Shown here: piece by piece, positions 10,463-20,410 of the stretch
Layout: every line of letters starts with the position of its first letter
How positions within the stretch are numbered: position 1 is the stretch's first letter
Assembly (NCBI GenBank): GCA_002189035.1
Contig: NEEC01000095.1
Location: 1 to 39,144, forward strand
Direction of reading: 5' to 3'
Origin: Utricularia gibba
Lineage: Eukaryota > Streptophyta > Magnoliopsida > Lamiales > Lentibulariaceae
DNA: 39,144 nucleotides
Translations under genes and position numbers: made by a program
The notes under the pieces: generated by a model
Told to the model about the DNA's origin: nothing
The model's input: the letters and a program-made list of their open reading frames with translations, nothing else
Database searches by the model: none

Positions 10463-10626
10463 GAGATGCTAGCTGAGTTGCAGGCCTCAGCGGTAGGTTC
10501 TATCCATGAATAGTTCTAAATGTTTACAAATTGTCCCCTTGTAAGACATTCCAATGGTTTATCTTATAAAAATGAGAATAATGTTTCAGGAATAATGAGA
10601 CAGGAGCGTAGCAAGAAAACACAATT
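10463..10626. other. Short convergent 3' region
   Basis: Only 164 bp separate the stop codons of the mitochondrial-type protein (+) and bHLH90 (-). Their 3' UTRs must abut or overlap. Confidence 0.5.
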
Positions 10627-12506
10627 TTATGAAATGCTGCCCACCAAATGGACCAATGAATGCCTTAGGCTTGAAGGAGTTTCTGCCTTCGATGCATTTC
10701 CCTGCAAGAAGGAAAATATTGAAAGAGATAAAAGTTTTTTCAGATTTTATGCCTTTTGTTTTTATGTGTACAAACCTCTACTACGAGAAGGCACAGAGAT
10801 GATCCATTGCATGTGGTAACATTTGCATTTACAACGTTTATCCCTAAGCAATCCATGCCTTCCATCAATCTTGAAAAGCTCCCTCGTTTATGTCTACATA
10901 TTAGTTTAACCAAGTATGTTTTTGTCCCCAACTGGCTGACCTCAACTTGGACCTAGAAATGCCCGTTTTTAGACATGTTTGTGTGATGAAGAAAGATCGG
11001 AAGATCTAGCATAAGGTTACCTCTTCTGTTGTTGTTTGATCTTCCGTGCTTTTGATTCTTGTTAAGGCAGTGTTGAAGTTAATGGTATTCGGTGTAAAAT
11101 GATTTGTCCCTTCTTCTACTGCTTTGAGCTGTTCAAGATGAATCTTGATTGTTTGCTCCAGCTCCTTGATATAATTAGCTGCATCACCCAGCGTAGAGGC
11201 TCTGTCCATCTATTTGAGGAAAATTATGTGAAGGATTAAGGAGATGATATGTGGTTTCAACAAGTTGAAATTTTGGAACCTTGGAAATCTTCGGCACTAG
11301 AGCACGAAGAGCAAGCATCCCATCATTGATCCGTTTTCGTCGGTTTCTCTCTGTCATGAGATTTTTCGACTTATATGGTCCCTTCTCAAATCGGCGCTTG
11401 ATCCTTGAATTATCATCATTCCTGTTTGGATATGTTTCTTCACTCTTGCCTTTTGATGAATCTGCATATTCTTCACAGCCTGATTTTGCAGGCAAAGATG
11501 AGGGGCTATCAATGCTGTGATTGGGAACTAGCTTAAGCAACAGATGGTCAGATGATAAACCAGAACAAGCTGGTGAGTCTTCGAGACTGGAGTAGTTTCT
11601 CTGCTTATAAGACAAATTGCAGAGCAATGACGAGGGAATCCTCTTTTCTTGATCTTCAGGTATCATGTTTTCTTGTGCAGGTGAGAAAGCGAAGGCATTC
11701 GTAATACAGGCTATCATATTTTCATCTTTTGGAACCTAGAGATTTCACATTGGTTATCTATGAAATAAATGAAGCTAGTACTTCGAATTGTATCATGAGA
11801 TGCGGTCGTCTTACACGTTTTGTGCTGTAGAGTTCTATCAGGCCACCGGGTACTGGAATGAGGACTTGGGTTCCATGTGTCTCCTGAATGAAGGAGCATT
11901 TAGAAGAGAACTGTGAAAAATAAATCAAGAGAAGGTAAGCACATTTTGTTGCTGCTTACGTTTCCTGAACACCACCTTGGCTGCTTTGATATGACTACAT
12001 CTCCATGAACCCTGGTTGAGAATTTAACCGTTCAAGTAAATCTTTACTTTTCAAAAATCTGAATAACAACCTTCCCTGCTTTCTACCGAAGGCTATAGAT
12101 GTCTATGGTGCATGCATATGTATGTTTTGGAACTGGTTTTCTTTTTACCCGGAGTACAAGGGAATAGCAGGTGGTAACTGGGAAAGTTTCTCGCAGGCCT
12201 GAGTTGTCATTAAATGCTTAACCGTGCCATCCTTGCATTCAGCAATTTTGTGCTTCTCAGGTAAATTCTCATCTTTCGTTCGAACGCTTCCACCGTTACA
12301 CAGACATGCACTCCACTCTATAAACCTGCAAAAAAAAAAAAAAAAAAAAATTGACGCAGATGAAGAACACCATGAAAGGGAAAGAAGAATTCATTTCTTC
12401 GGTAAAGGTTTATAAACCTGGAAGGATCGTCCCCGAGTTTCCACACGACGCAGTAAGCCCATGTCTTCCCGTTGACGAGAGCTCTCAGGATATCCCAAGG
12501 TGCCAT
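10627..12506 (-). CDS. bHLH90: bHLH transcription factor of the bHLH90/AMS-like group
   Basis: Nuclear basic helix-loop-helix regulator. Eight exons in one intact frame: 12506-12418, 12325-12149, 12011-11960, 11883-11815, 11735-11280, 11209-11021, 10952-10776 and 10701-10627. They give 427 aa. The N-terminal MYC-N-type domain (about 1-130) has WAYCVVWKLGDDPSRFIEW, GVHGDVVISKQPRWCSG and the hallmark TQVLIPVPGGLIELYSTK. The bHLH spans about residues 251-300: KSKNLMTERNRRKRINDGML, LRALVPKISK, then MDRASTLGDAANYIKELEQ. The basic region keeps the E-R-x-R-R positions needed for E-box binding. An ACT-like C-terminal domain (VEVSQLGTKTYLVKLICRHK, LMEGMDCLGINVVNANV) follows. The N-terminal motif WKLGDDPSRFIEW is what I recall for Arabidopsis bHLH90. 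The closely related AMS and bHLH10/89/91 are tapetum regulators, but a role here is not shown. Intron 1 is only 92 bp and is flanked by a direct repeat. Confidence 0.9.
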
Positions 12507-13822
12507 TCCCTTTGTACATAAACCTTGAATGGCATCTTCTTTTATCCTTACAGTGGATCCATTTTTTTGAACTGCGAAAGCGTAACAAACTTGGCAGTTC
12601 TTCCTTATCTCATCATCGAACCCAGAGTATCTGATTCTCTGTCTGCTTATCCAGTAAACTGTAACAGAAACTTCGTTGCTGATCTATGGTACTTGAATAA
12701 AGCTTGCTCACTGCTTCGTTCTTTAGCATAAAGCAATTTCAGAGGTAACTGCTTGACCAACAATGGTTCCAAAGGTGTAACCGCTAGCGGACCGGACCAA
12801 CTTGGAAATGATGACTTTCTACTGCAGGAAAGATGGTGATCCACATAGGGCAAGGAGATGCAGGACAACAGGAAAGACAAGAACTTTGACCCCGGTAACT
12901 CATATTTCATCCAAGCCTATGTTTTTTCCGGCACCCACCTCTTCATTTTGACAGATGGTTTATCATCTGCATTTTTTATTGAATAAACACTGCATTTCAT
13001 TCCCTGTTACAGTCTTTCTGTGTGATTAGGTTAGAGGGTTTGATTTATGGAAATCCAAGATCTGATACTTCAATTTAAAATAATTTTATTTCTGAAATTC
13101 TGAAGATAGCACTGAATATGGCCAAACTTCGTTGTCCCATTCTCTTGACAGATGGCGGCCAAGAAACATGGATGCAGCCACTGAAGATGAAGATTGGCGG
13201 CACGCATCTCCTCTACTTAGAAACTCCTCATAGACGCGACCTCTAAGCGCAATTTTCGCATTCATCCTGCAAACGAAGCGACGTCTCATTTCCAGGTAGG
13301 AATCTTTTTGTTTGTAGCTGTTAAATGCGAATCAGACTGGCACGCTGGGACGGGCCTTGCCGCTAAACTAGCATTGACTTCTTTCGTTCTTTCTTTCTTC
13401 CGATGTTTCAATCATCTTTTTTCCGCTGGGAAAGTTCAATTCGACGCATAGGTGTACTTCTTAGGAGATTATCCTCTAGGAATTGTGTGATCCCTTGAGT
13501 GAAAGCGTCTGATTATGGGCGAGTGTTAGTTTTTCATTCTTCAGCCCTAATCTTTGGCAGCGATCTTTTGTTGAAGTTCATATGTTGTTTCAATTATCCT
13601 TGATGCAATTTCTGTCGCTACTTATACTGCCTGTGTTACCCAGTTCAAGATGTTTTCACGGCTACTCTGGAAGCAACTTTAGTCCTTGGTCTGTACACTT
13701 GGTTTATCTGAAACACTTCTAATTCTTAAATTTGCTTGTCACTTTCTCATGGAAAAGCTTGTTGAATGTGTGATTCTGATGGAATTAACCCTTCGTGCTC
13801 CTCTCAGGTTCCCAGATTAACG
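12507..13822. promoter_or_regulatory. Divergent promoter region and Josephin-like 5' UTR
   Basis: Shared upstream space of bHLH90 (-) and the Josephin-like gene (+). A donor TTTCCAG|GTAGG at 13296/13297 and an acceptor CTCTCAG at 13807 delimit a probable 5'-UTR intron of about 511 bp in the Josephin-like gene, ending 15 bp before its ATG. Minus-strand frames in 12640-12910 have no recognisable product. Nothing else is supported. Confidence 0.45.
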
Positions 13823-14609
13823 ATGGCTGGTGAACACAAAGTCGTCTATCACGAGAGGCAAAAGCTACAATTCTGCCTGTTGCATACCCTCAACAACTTA
13901 TTCCAGGTAGGATTTCCTGACCACTAATTGCGCATGATAACCCCTTCAGACTCCTCTTCTTGTCCTTGTGTTTATTTCTGCAAACTGAGGCAGTCACCAT
14001 TGTTCATGGACTTTGAGGAAATCCTCACTCCTTTATTTGTGATATAAATTGTTGATCAAAGAGATATTTTCCGTTCACAGGGTCATTTTTTCTTCAACCC
14101 CAAACATCTGAAATTGATCAGTGTATTTGGTGATTCAGGAGAATGGTGCATTCACTCGGTCAAGTCTGAATGATATTTCCATCAAGCTTGATCACGAGAG
14201 CCCGAGCGAAGCTACTTGGAACCCGGTGTCCCTCATTTTTAAACCCCATCACAATGAGCTCACAGGGAATTATGATGTCAATGTCCTCATCGCTGCAGTC
14301 CAAGGGAGAGGTAAATCTGTGACTTGGCATGATAAGCGGGTTGGTTGTTCGTCTATAAATCTCGAAGACGAGAAGGATAGCAAATTATTTGGCATTGTTC
14401 TCAATGTCCTCGTGAGGAGATACAGAGGCCTTTGGAAAGGGAGGCACTGGATCGCCTTGAGGAAAATTGGCTCATTTTGGTACAATTTAGATAGCGACTT
14501 GTCTGATCCTCGACCATTCGAGAACACAGAGGAGCTTCGGGAATTCCTGGATGGCATTTTGTACTCAGGCGGCGAAATCTTCCTCATCATGAATCAAACA
14601 TTGAGTTGA
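13823..14609 (+). CDS. Josephin-domain deubiquitinase (Josephin-like protein)
   Basis: Cysteine protease of the Josephin (MJD) family that cleaves ubiquitin. Two coding exons, 13823-13906 and 14139-14609, encode 184 aa, close to the 188-202 aa of single-domain Josephins such as JOSD1/2. The nucleophile Cys18 lies in LQFCLLHTLNNLFQ. The catalytic His131 lies in KGRHWIALRKIG, and the acidic/amide partner in WYNLDSDLS (Asn144/Asp146). DVNVLIAAVQGRG and GCSSINLEDEKDSKLFGIVL match the domain core. There are no ubiquitin-interacting motifs and no polyglutamine stretch. Start is the first ATG of exon 1. Frame intact. Confidence 0.93.
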
Positions 14610-14799
14610 GAGATCATATGGGACTCACTCTGTGTTCCTTCACTACTTGTGTTGCTACGAGAAATGTCTGTCTACTTGTATAAGCACCCGTGTCTAATCG
14701 GCAAACTTGTCAAGGCTGACACACTTTTGAAGCGTATCTACTGCCTGAGGACTTGTGCGGGCTGGGACTGACCCAACTTCACAGGGCGCGCTTAAATGA
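14610..14799 (+). other. 3' UTR of the Josephin-like gene
   Basis: Non-coding sequence between the stop codon and the minisatellite. No gene seen. Confidence 0.4.
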
Positions 14800-15090
14800 A
14801 ATATGGGCCCCATATTTAATACGGGCTTAAGGGCCGGTAATCGTACGATGGGGCCCAATTTTATATGGGCTTATGGGCCGCATATGGCCTGATTCGCTGC
14901 ACTTGATACGGGCTTACGAACGGGCTGGACATGGTTCGATCGGCCCATATTTGATACGGGCTTACGGGCCGCACATGGTCCAACTGGCCGCATTTGATAT
15001 GGGCTTACGGGCAGGACATGGGTCGAGCGGCCCGCATTTGATAAGAGCTTACGGGTCGGGCATGGTTCGAGCGGCCTGGATTGATATGCC
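14800..15090 (+). repeat. Minisatellite, six copies of a ~44-bp GGGCTTA/GGGCC unit
   Basis: The core (T/C)GGGCTTA(C/T)GGGCC recurs with starts of the GGGCTTA (or GAGCTTA) element at 14823, 14867, 14910, 14958, 15001 and 15045, spacings of 44, 43, 48, 43 and 44 bp. Between cores the unit reads roughly GGACATGGTTCGAGCGGCCC then GCATTTGATA. Outer copies are more diverged. Each unit carries GGGCC/GGCCC motifs like the site II elements bound by TCP factors. It lies between two converging genes, where a promoter would not be expected. Confidence 0.9.
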
Positions 15091-15565
15091 AGCTGCTCCT
15101 ACTGTTCGCTCAAAGGCCATGTCGACCGTGTCTGTCCTCTAAAAAAATATCCTAAGTTTGGGGGGAGACCAATGATCCTATGGAAAAACTAGGTAATTCT
15201 CTGAATGATGTATCCCGAGTACTGTGTGATTGGTTGGCAGTGGCTGCAATCACCCCCTTACAAACAACAAAAGTGTATTCTCGCACATGGCTCTCAAATA
15301 AATTTATCGAGATTGCATATGAAAAGAAGATGCCTTTTGTGGCGCCCACCGACGAACGACTATAAATTTAACTAAATTTTTTCCTCAATTATTGTTTCTC
15401 AATGTTAAATAAATTCAAGGTTTAAGGTATTTCATTTTAAATTATAATATATTCTTTTTTAAAATACTAAAAAAAATATAGTAAAGGGTAAAAAAATAAC
15501 TGATCGTCGTCATCCTGGTGCAACTGTATGTACTGTACAAAGGTGACCTGAACGTATTGGTGCAG
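15091..15565. other. A/T-rich spacer and 3' UTR of the DUF620 gene
   Basis: Contains A/T-rich sequence (15360-15500). Short open frames near 15150-15365 show no recognisable protein. No gene supported. Confidence 0.4.
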
Positions 15566-16958
15566 TCAACCTGAGGGAGGCATGAAGAAGTGGGGCTTCA
15601 ATCCAGCGACATTGAAATCCACCTCCTCCAGCTTCCACGTCTCCACGGACTCCCTCTTGTGATTCGCCGACTGCTCCCCGTACCTCATCACCGTAAACAC
15701 TGTCTTCCCGCCGTGCGCAATGTTCACCCCATCCACGTATTTGTACTCCTCGATCACCGACTCCGTGCTCGATTCCCAGAACACGTCTCCGTCCTCCTTG
15801 CTCGTTTTCACTGAAATTAGCCTCGAGTCGTCAAATCTCACCAGCAACCCAGATCGCTGGCTGAAGTATCCCCATATCGTGTGATGAATTATGTCGTATT
15901 TGGGGCCGCTTTGGGCTTCGCGCATGGCAGGGCTCGTTTCCAGTTTCAGGATGAAGCAATCTTCGTCGTTGATGATCTTTTCCCCGATGCAGACCGCATC
16001 GATGAACAGATTTGCGGTGGCGCGTGGATCCAGGCCTTGTAGGAAGCGGCGGAGGGAACGTGGGGGGCCTTTCGAAATGGGTCTTTGTTGATTGGAAGAC
16101 TGTCGCCATGAGATTCTGCCGTTGCTCCCGGAGATGACTTTGCAGCCGGCAATTAGAAACTCCAGGCACCACAGGTCCGGATTCTTCTGCCAGAGAACGA
16201 AACCTCCGGCGTCTTGATTACTTCGCACTTTCACGTTTTCGTTGCCCTGATGAAACTCGGATCCACTGATCTTCACACTTCCCACCACGCACATGGCATG
16301 GACGGCGTTCAGCGCCGGCTGTCCTCCCGTGGCTGCAATGTATTGTTGAACAATGTACTTCGCCGTTGAAGCTTCCTACACCCAAAATCGTCGCTAAATC
16401 GAAGCGACCGATGAGGCACAGACAGCAATTGGATTAAATGGAAGAACTTACAATGGATGAATTTCTGACAGGGCGTTGGATGCATCGATCAACTTGAATT
16501 TGAAAAGGCAGAACAGGGGAACCCACGATGTAGAGAATGAAACTCATCTCATTGTATCTACCAGCTATGATTGGCGATGACCATTTATCAGGGGTCTGCG
16601 CCTTCATCCACGTCGCCATGTTGTGCCAGCGAAGGGCTGCACTGTTGCCGAGACCGGCGAACATCTCCTCCGGTATGGGAATCTCCAGGACCGTTTCCAA
16701 GGCATCGTCCCGATCGAAATTCGGGCACATCATTCTCATGGTGTTCTTCTGTTTGAGTTTGGCATTGCCCTGAGAAGAGGAGTGCGCTTTCATCAGCCTC
16801 GCGTACAAGGAAATAGTGGTGGTATTTTTTTGTTGGGATGACAACAGGAAATGTGAGGGAGGTTCTGTGTGTGAAGATGGAAGAGGAGTTGGAAACCAAG
16901 CGACTACCGAAGCGTCAAGGGTGGAGTTGGTGGCACTTGGCAGATCCATTTTGTTCAT
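15566..16958 (-). CDS. DUF620 family protein
   Basis: Plant-specific family of unknown biochemical function. Two exons, 16958-16452 and 16375-15566, with donor ATT|GTAAGT and acceptor GTGTAG, give 438 aa in one open frame. Family hallmarks are MMCPNFDRDDALETVLEIPI followed by PEEMFAGLGNSAALRWHNM, ASTAKYIVQQYIAATGGQPA at the exon junction, GGFVLWQKNPDLWCLEFLIA, SWRQSSNQQRPISKGPPRSL, LDPRATANLFIDAVCIGEK and the C-terminal DFNVAGLKPHFFMPPSG. The N-terminal about 75 residues (from MNKMDLPS) are not typical, and an internal Met (MKAHSS or MRMMCPNF) could be the real start. No signal peptide or membrane helix is apparent. Confidence 0.88.
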
Positions 16959-17261
16959 ATTTCCTATTCAGCAGGAACACCATCCACACAAAAAAGAAGT
17001 TGGAATTCCTTTTTTTTTTTGGAACACCATCCACTAGGGCCGGGTACGGTTTGTGGGCAGGATTAGAAAGCACAGCTTGCACCATGAAAACGGAGTAGCA
17101 AAAGAGACCACTTAGTCAGCATATGATCAAAAGACAAAACTGAATGTAGTGTTTGCTTCAGTGCCAATGATAGAAATCGTATAGAATAATAAAAGTTAAC
17201 TGCTGCGGGCCTTGGCTGGGAAACTCAGAGCATCCTGTCCCCTCAGGGTGTCCTTCTAGTT
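16959..17261 (-). promoter_or_regulatory. Short spacer: DUF620 upstream region and HP30 3' UTR
   Basis: About 300 bp between two genes on the same strand. It must hold the DUF620 promoter and 5' UTR and the 3' UTR of the HP30-like gene. No distinct motif or gene recognised. Confidence 0.4.
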
Positions 17262-18780
17262 CTATTGTCCCTTGAGGATGCTGTCCCTGCAAGAACCAAT
17301 TCCAACACGTTTGACAGCACTGGAAGGTTCCTGAATATGAGGAAACAATACGAGTGTTTACCTTCCAATGTGGTCAAGAATGATGAGTCTGGGTCCAGGG
17401 GGTATGTTGACATCCCTCAGAGCACTGAGAACATGTTACACGAATTCGTTTCAAGGATACAATGAAGGTGTATGGAATTAGCAAGGGGCAATACTTACTT
17501 ATCGGTCAACAGTGGCAGGGTGGTGTCATCCAGCATCCCCTTTTTGAAATTCTTCTCGTACTTTTGCAAACCGAGGCTGCTCAGCATTGTTCTAGTTTTT
17601 ACGTAGTGCACATCTTCGACTGGTGGCTGAGAGAACTTCTGACCCAACTGCATTATTCACAGAGAGTAAACGACCATGAGGAACTCATTGGTTGTGGATA
17701 TCGCGATGAGGAAATAAGCATGGTGGTTAAAACCTACCTGGTAAATCCCACCTTGAACAAGTGCAAAGAAAAGGCCAGAGCTAGCAGCGTTCAGTGCAAC
17801 ATTGGGTCCTCCCATACCACTCACCAACGAAAACATGGCGCCTGAGCCAAAAGCTGCAGCCATGCTGGATAACCAAGTGACAGTCAGCAACAATATACAA
17901 AAAAAACAACAATTGAGATGAGCTGGAATCAAGCAAGAACCCCAACGGGAGTAGTTTTAGAAACGAAAGGCAGAATGTCATATAAATTTTTTCACTTTGA
18001 AATATCCATAAAATCCCTGAGGAAAGGGGCAGAATTGAAAATAGATGCATCAAATGCGTTAGACTCTAGCCTTCACCTTCATTTTTTATGTCAGTCTATG
18101 AACTGTTCGTTGAGGTGCTGTACCAAATCTGGTAATACTATGTTCTACGACATAAAAGCTTGTATCTTGATATTCGTACACACCGCAATTCAACAAACAA
18201 AAGCTAATTTTCAATGAAAATATAAGCTAGTATCGTCTTGAAAATGTAACAAACCTGGATTGAACGTCTTCCTTGCCTCTCAATCTTTTCAAGACACATG
18301 AAATACCAGCATTGGTACCCGTCATCACAGCAAAGTTGCGAGCTTGAATCAAAGGCCCTCCAGCAAGAGCCTGTTAACCAGCAAAACAAAAATAAGTCGG
18401 TAGAAACAACAACCCATCAAAGCTATGAACAACTAGCCCTCCAAAGAGTCGCGAAGATAAGGAAACACAGACCTTGGCTTGTTGAAGCGACGCAACAGCA
18501 TCCGGATTGAGACCCGCACCGTTAGGCGGGGGGTAAGCATCGAATTCATATCACCTGTGAGCGTTCCCATCAAACCACCAATCGCACCGCCTTGAAGAGC
18601 ACTTGTTGCTGTGACGACCGCCGCCTCAACAAACAAAGACTGCTTCGAAAGCCATACTCTGAATCCGTTCTCCAACTCCTTCAACTTGACCTGCACAAAT
18701 TCAATCGGGTTCTGATCTTGTTGACCGAAAACTCCACCGGACGGTTCAGCCGCAATAACCCCTTGCTTAGATTCCCCCAT
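17262..18780 (-). CDS. HP30-2: Chloroplast envelope import protein HP30/HP30-2-like (Tim17/22 family plus SAM domain); one apparent frameshift
   Basis: Inner-envelope PRAT/Tim17-22 family protein; in Arabidopsis HP30 and HP30-2 help import transit-peptide-less proteins into chloroplasts. Six exons: 18780-18473, 18370-18255, 17864-17738, 17647-17499, 17424-17362 and 17286-17262. Corrected length is 262 aa, equal to the family's about 260. The Tim17-type membrane domain (about 50-165) has EAAVVTATSALQGGAIGGLM, GGPLIQARNFAVMTGTNAGI and SCVLKRLRGKEDVQSSMAA. A C-terminal SAM-like domain has SLGLQKYEKNFKKGMLDD, TLPLLTDNALRDV and IPPGPRLIILDHIGRD. Exon 1 changes frame at a G run (18528-18533 on the plus strand): one more base restores TPPPNG and joins in phase with exon 2. 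The Met at 18780 is chosen because the frame upstream opens only with GTG. Confidence 0.88.
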
Positions 18781-19476
18781 ACTCGGAAGTGAAACGTAGC
18801 CGCTTTCTGCAGAATCAAGTGCTGCGGAGGGTTTGGCCACTTACCTCTGTGTGAGGTTTTATGAGACAGGGAGAAGAAACGGATAATACCCCTCGTAGCC
18901 TCTGCATTTCTGAAAACTTCAAATTCCCATTTTACCCTCCCCCTACAGGGCTTTTGCTTTTCATTTCTTAATGCCTTGCACGCCTATCGGGGGCCAATCC
19001 GAGATGCTGCATTTTCTTGATCAATTAATTAACCGTTATCGGGAAATTTTACAACCAAGTCGGAGTACGACAAAAGGTGGCCTTATTTCAACTTCACAGG
19101 GAAAAGTCGCATTTCATGGAGAGGTTTGCGAACGAGAGTGCTTTTGGCAAGGATGTACGCCCGGTATGCGGTTCAAAAAAAACATTGTGAAGGAGATTGA
19201 CTTCAGAAGCAGAAAGAGGGCAGTTCCACTTAGGGGCAGTGAAGGCTTCGTTTATCAGGGCAACTGAGCGGCAAGACTACTGACAAGAAGAGGTGATAAA
19301 ACACACGAATACGCCGTTGGGTGGCCACGAAAATCATAAAACCAGATGTGCATGTAACTCGAGAGTTTCAAATTTGATGATGATACATCAATCAAGAAAA
19401 CTCGTACTCCATGGAAGCTTAAAGATCCAAGCAGCATAACAACCAAAATACCAGATTAATGTAATTGCAGCAACTC
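18781..19476 (-). promoter_or_regulatory. HP30-like promoter and RPP1 3' UTR
   Basis: Non-coding space between two minus-strand genes. A good donor (GAG|GTAAGT) lies just upstream of the HP30-like start near 18844-18840, but no acceptor at a workable distance was found, so a 5'-UTR intron is not called. No other feature recognised. Confidence 0.4.
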
Positions 19477-20225
19477 CTAATCAAACAAGCTGAAGCCCAT
19501 GTCTTCATCACTCTCCTCCTTGGGCTCTTCCTGGAAAAGGAATCGGCAAAAGCAGATGTTAGTTCAATGCATATGCACAGCATACATCTTCAGTGATCCA
19601 CAAACAATTTAACAATGCACCTGCTGTTTAAAAAGGCTAAAAGCACAAACCCGATTCTTAAAACTCAAAAACACGAACCCCAGCTACGCAAAAATTACAG
19701 GCATAACAACAAGCATTGAGCCATCACAGGCATAACAACACGTTCTTGTATTTTCCAATAAAGGAGCCTATTAAATTATGCAATTCTAAAAAAAAACCGA
19801 TAACGTATGATGGAAGCCAATAAAGAAAGAATGCGGCATTCGAGAGAGTGCGTACTTTCTTCTCCTCAACGGCAGCGGCAGCGGGGCGGCCGCACCACCA
19901 GCGGCGGCACCACCGACAGGAGCGGCAACTGCAACTGCAGCACCGCCTCCACCGGCACCGACATTCAGGATAAGATCCTCAATGTTCCTTTTCTCGCAAA
20001 GCTTAGCGAAAAGGCTAGGCCAATACGACTCCACCGTCACATTAGCAGACTTCACAAGCGTAGCGATCTTCTCCGCCTACAACAGAAGGTCGAAACGTAA
20101 CCACAAAACACTCCAGATACCAAACTGCGTAGAAATCAAGAAAGAACAAAATATACCGTGATCGGGATGCCGTCATCGTGAAGAATCAAAGCAGCGTAGG
20201 TGCACGCCGTTTCGCCGATCGACAT
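19477..20225 (-). CDS. RPP1: 60S acidic ribosomal protein P1; one apparent frameshift
   Basis: P1 stalk protein of the large cytosolic ribosomal subunit, which recruits and activates translational GTPases as P1/P2 dimers. Three exons: 20225-20157 ([19 protein letters not shown]...), 20076-19856 ([20 protein letters not shown] ... [14 protein letters not shown], then the Ala/Gly hinge) and 19530-19477 ([17 protein letters not shown]). The last seven residues are the universal stalk tail. Corrected length is 114 aa, normal for P1. Within the Ala hinge the frame slips at GGGG (19883-19886 on the plus strand); one extra base gives an Ala-rich linker followed by VEEKK exactly at the splice donor. 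The promoter carries typical ribosomal-protein elements. Confidence 0.93.
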
Positions 20226-20410
20226 CTTCAATCTTGAATCAAGGATTTCGGTTCTTCGGCTGCGGCTCAGGAATCGGTGATTGCGTAGGGTTACACCACC
20301 ACAAACCGTATATATAATACCCAATGAGGCCCATGTCACGACCCCTGCAGTTGCCGGGTTTTCCATAACCCATCAGCCCAAATTAGAGAGGCCCAGCCCA
20401 CCATATAAAC
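20226..20410 (-). promoter_or_regulatory. RPP1 core promoter: TATA box, telo-box and site II elements
   Basis: Read on the minus strand: an AACCCTA telo-box at 20292-20286, ATTATATATA at 20318-20309 as TATA box, TGGGCC at 20333-20328, and TGGGCT/TGGGCC motifs at 20380-20375, 20395-20390 and 20400-20395. Site II plus telo-box is the established combination in plant ribosomal-protein promoters. Confidence 0.7.

Noticed and set aside
12331-12351. Poly(A) tract as the tail of a retroposon
   Set aside because: On the minus strand it is the polypyrimidine tract right before the acceptor of bHLH90 intron 1.
14800-15090. CRISPR-like array
   Set aside because: Units are contiguous and diverge along their length, with no unique spacers, and the genome is eukaryotic; it is a minisatellite.
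14873-15142. 89-residue frame with repeated IRAYG...GPH peptide units
   Set aside because: It is the translation of the 44-bp minisatellite; periodicity comes from the DNA repeat, and there is no supporting gene structure.
15831-16172. 113-residue minus-strand frame overlapping the DUF620 exon
   Set aside because: Out of frame with the recognised DUF620 motifs on the same strand; Arg/Pro/His-rich shadow.
18781-18840. Upstream start of the HP30-like protein at 18840
   Set aside because: The frame there opens with GTG; the first ATG in frame is 18780 and gives the family length.
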